From: an uncultured Roseburia sp.
GTDB taxonomy: Bacteria; Bacillota_A; Clostridia; Lachnospirales; Lachnospiraceae
Direction of reading: 5' to 3'
DNA length: 34,191 nt
Assembly: GCA_900753715.1 (NCBI GenBank)
Contig: CAAEAE010000117.1
Location: forward strand, 1 to 34,191
A model generated the notes under the pieces. That model did not search any database, was not told the origin of the DNA, and saw only the letters and a program-made list of their open reading frames with translations. The position numbers were made by a program, and so were the translations under genes. Every line of letters starts with the position of its first letter. Position 1 is the first letter of the stretch. Below, one piece after another: positions 34,181 through 34,191 of this stretch.

Positions 34181-34191
34181 CTAATGAGACC

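Overview
This 34 kb window comes from a moderately low-GC Clostridia chromosome, most likely a gut Lachnospiraceae (Roseburia/Agathobacter/Blautia-like). The main reasons are the Gram-positive gene order uvrC-hprK-M18 peptidase-murB-rapZ-whiA-HPr, the GlpP-type glycerol-3-phosphate antiterminator, a type III glutamine synthetase beside an ammonium transporter fused to a PII domain, small Lachnospiraceae-type DUF4250 and DUF6472-like proteins, and strong AGGAGG ribosome binding sites. The assignment rests on recognition of gene content only.

Layout. (1) 1-4100: tRNA-Arg(ACG), then a minus-strand glycerol-3-phosphate oxidation operon: G3P dehydrogenase, FAD/NAD oxidoreductase, DUF1667 Fe-S protein, GlpP. 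A consensus promoter and a leader terminator precede it, as expected for GlpP antitermination. (2) 4100-4990: a zinc metallopeptidase convergent with a DUF4250 gene. (3) 5000-12460: an accessory island around an ECF sigma factor. Two small acidic/cysteine proteins, the sigma factor and an anti-sigma-like DUF4367 membrane protein form one tight operon. It is followed by exported proteins: a small secreted protein, an Amidase_6 hydrolase, a lipoprotein, another small secreted protein and a large substrate-binding lipoprotein without a permease. Two intergenic sites share 32 of 40 bases in perfect register (6802-6841, 9702-9741) and look like promoters of this sigma factor. The amidase and the lipoprotein each lack one base in a homopolymer close to their signal peptides.

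(4) 12471-24666: housekeeping genes. pyrG (minus) diverges from ftsH-uvrC, followed by hprK, an M18 aminopeptidase, murB, rapZ, whiA, a Crh-like HPr that lacks the catalytic His, and a lipid kinase. (5) 24647-29940: fba with its own promoter, then a nitrogen-assimilation pair, glnN and an Amt-PII fusion. Terminator-like hairpins lie before both nitrogen genes. (6) 29847-30455: a decayed MNT/HEPN toxin-antitoxin remnant between two near-identical direct repeats. (7) 30511-34191: a class A penicillin-binding protein (minus), a YigZ/IMPACT protein (plus) and tRNA-Gln(CTG) with a perfect sigma-A promoter that overlaps the preceding stop codon.

The most novel material is the ECF sigma island with its matching promoters. 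Next come the Crh-like HPr sharing a cluster with its presumed kinase HprK, and the layered leader RNA structures around glnN and amt.
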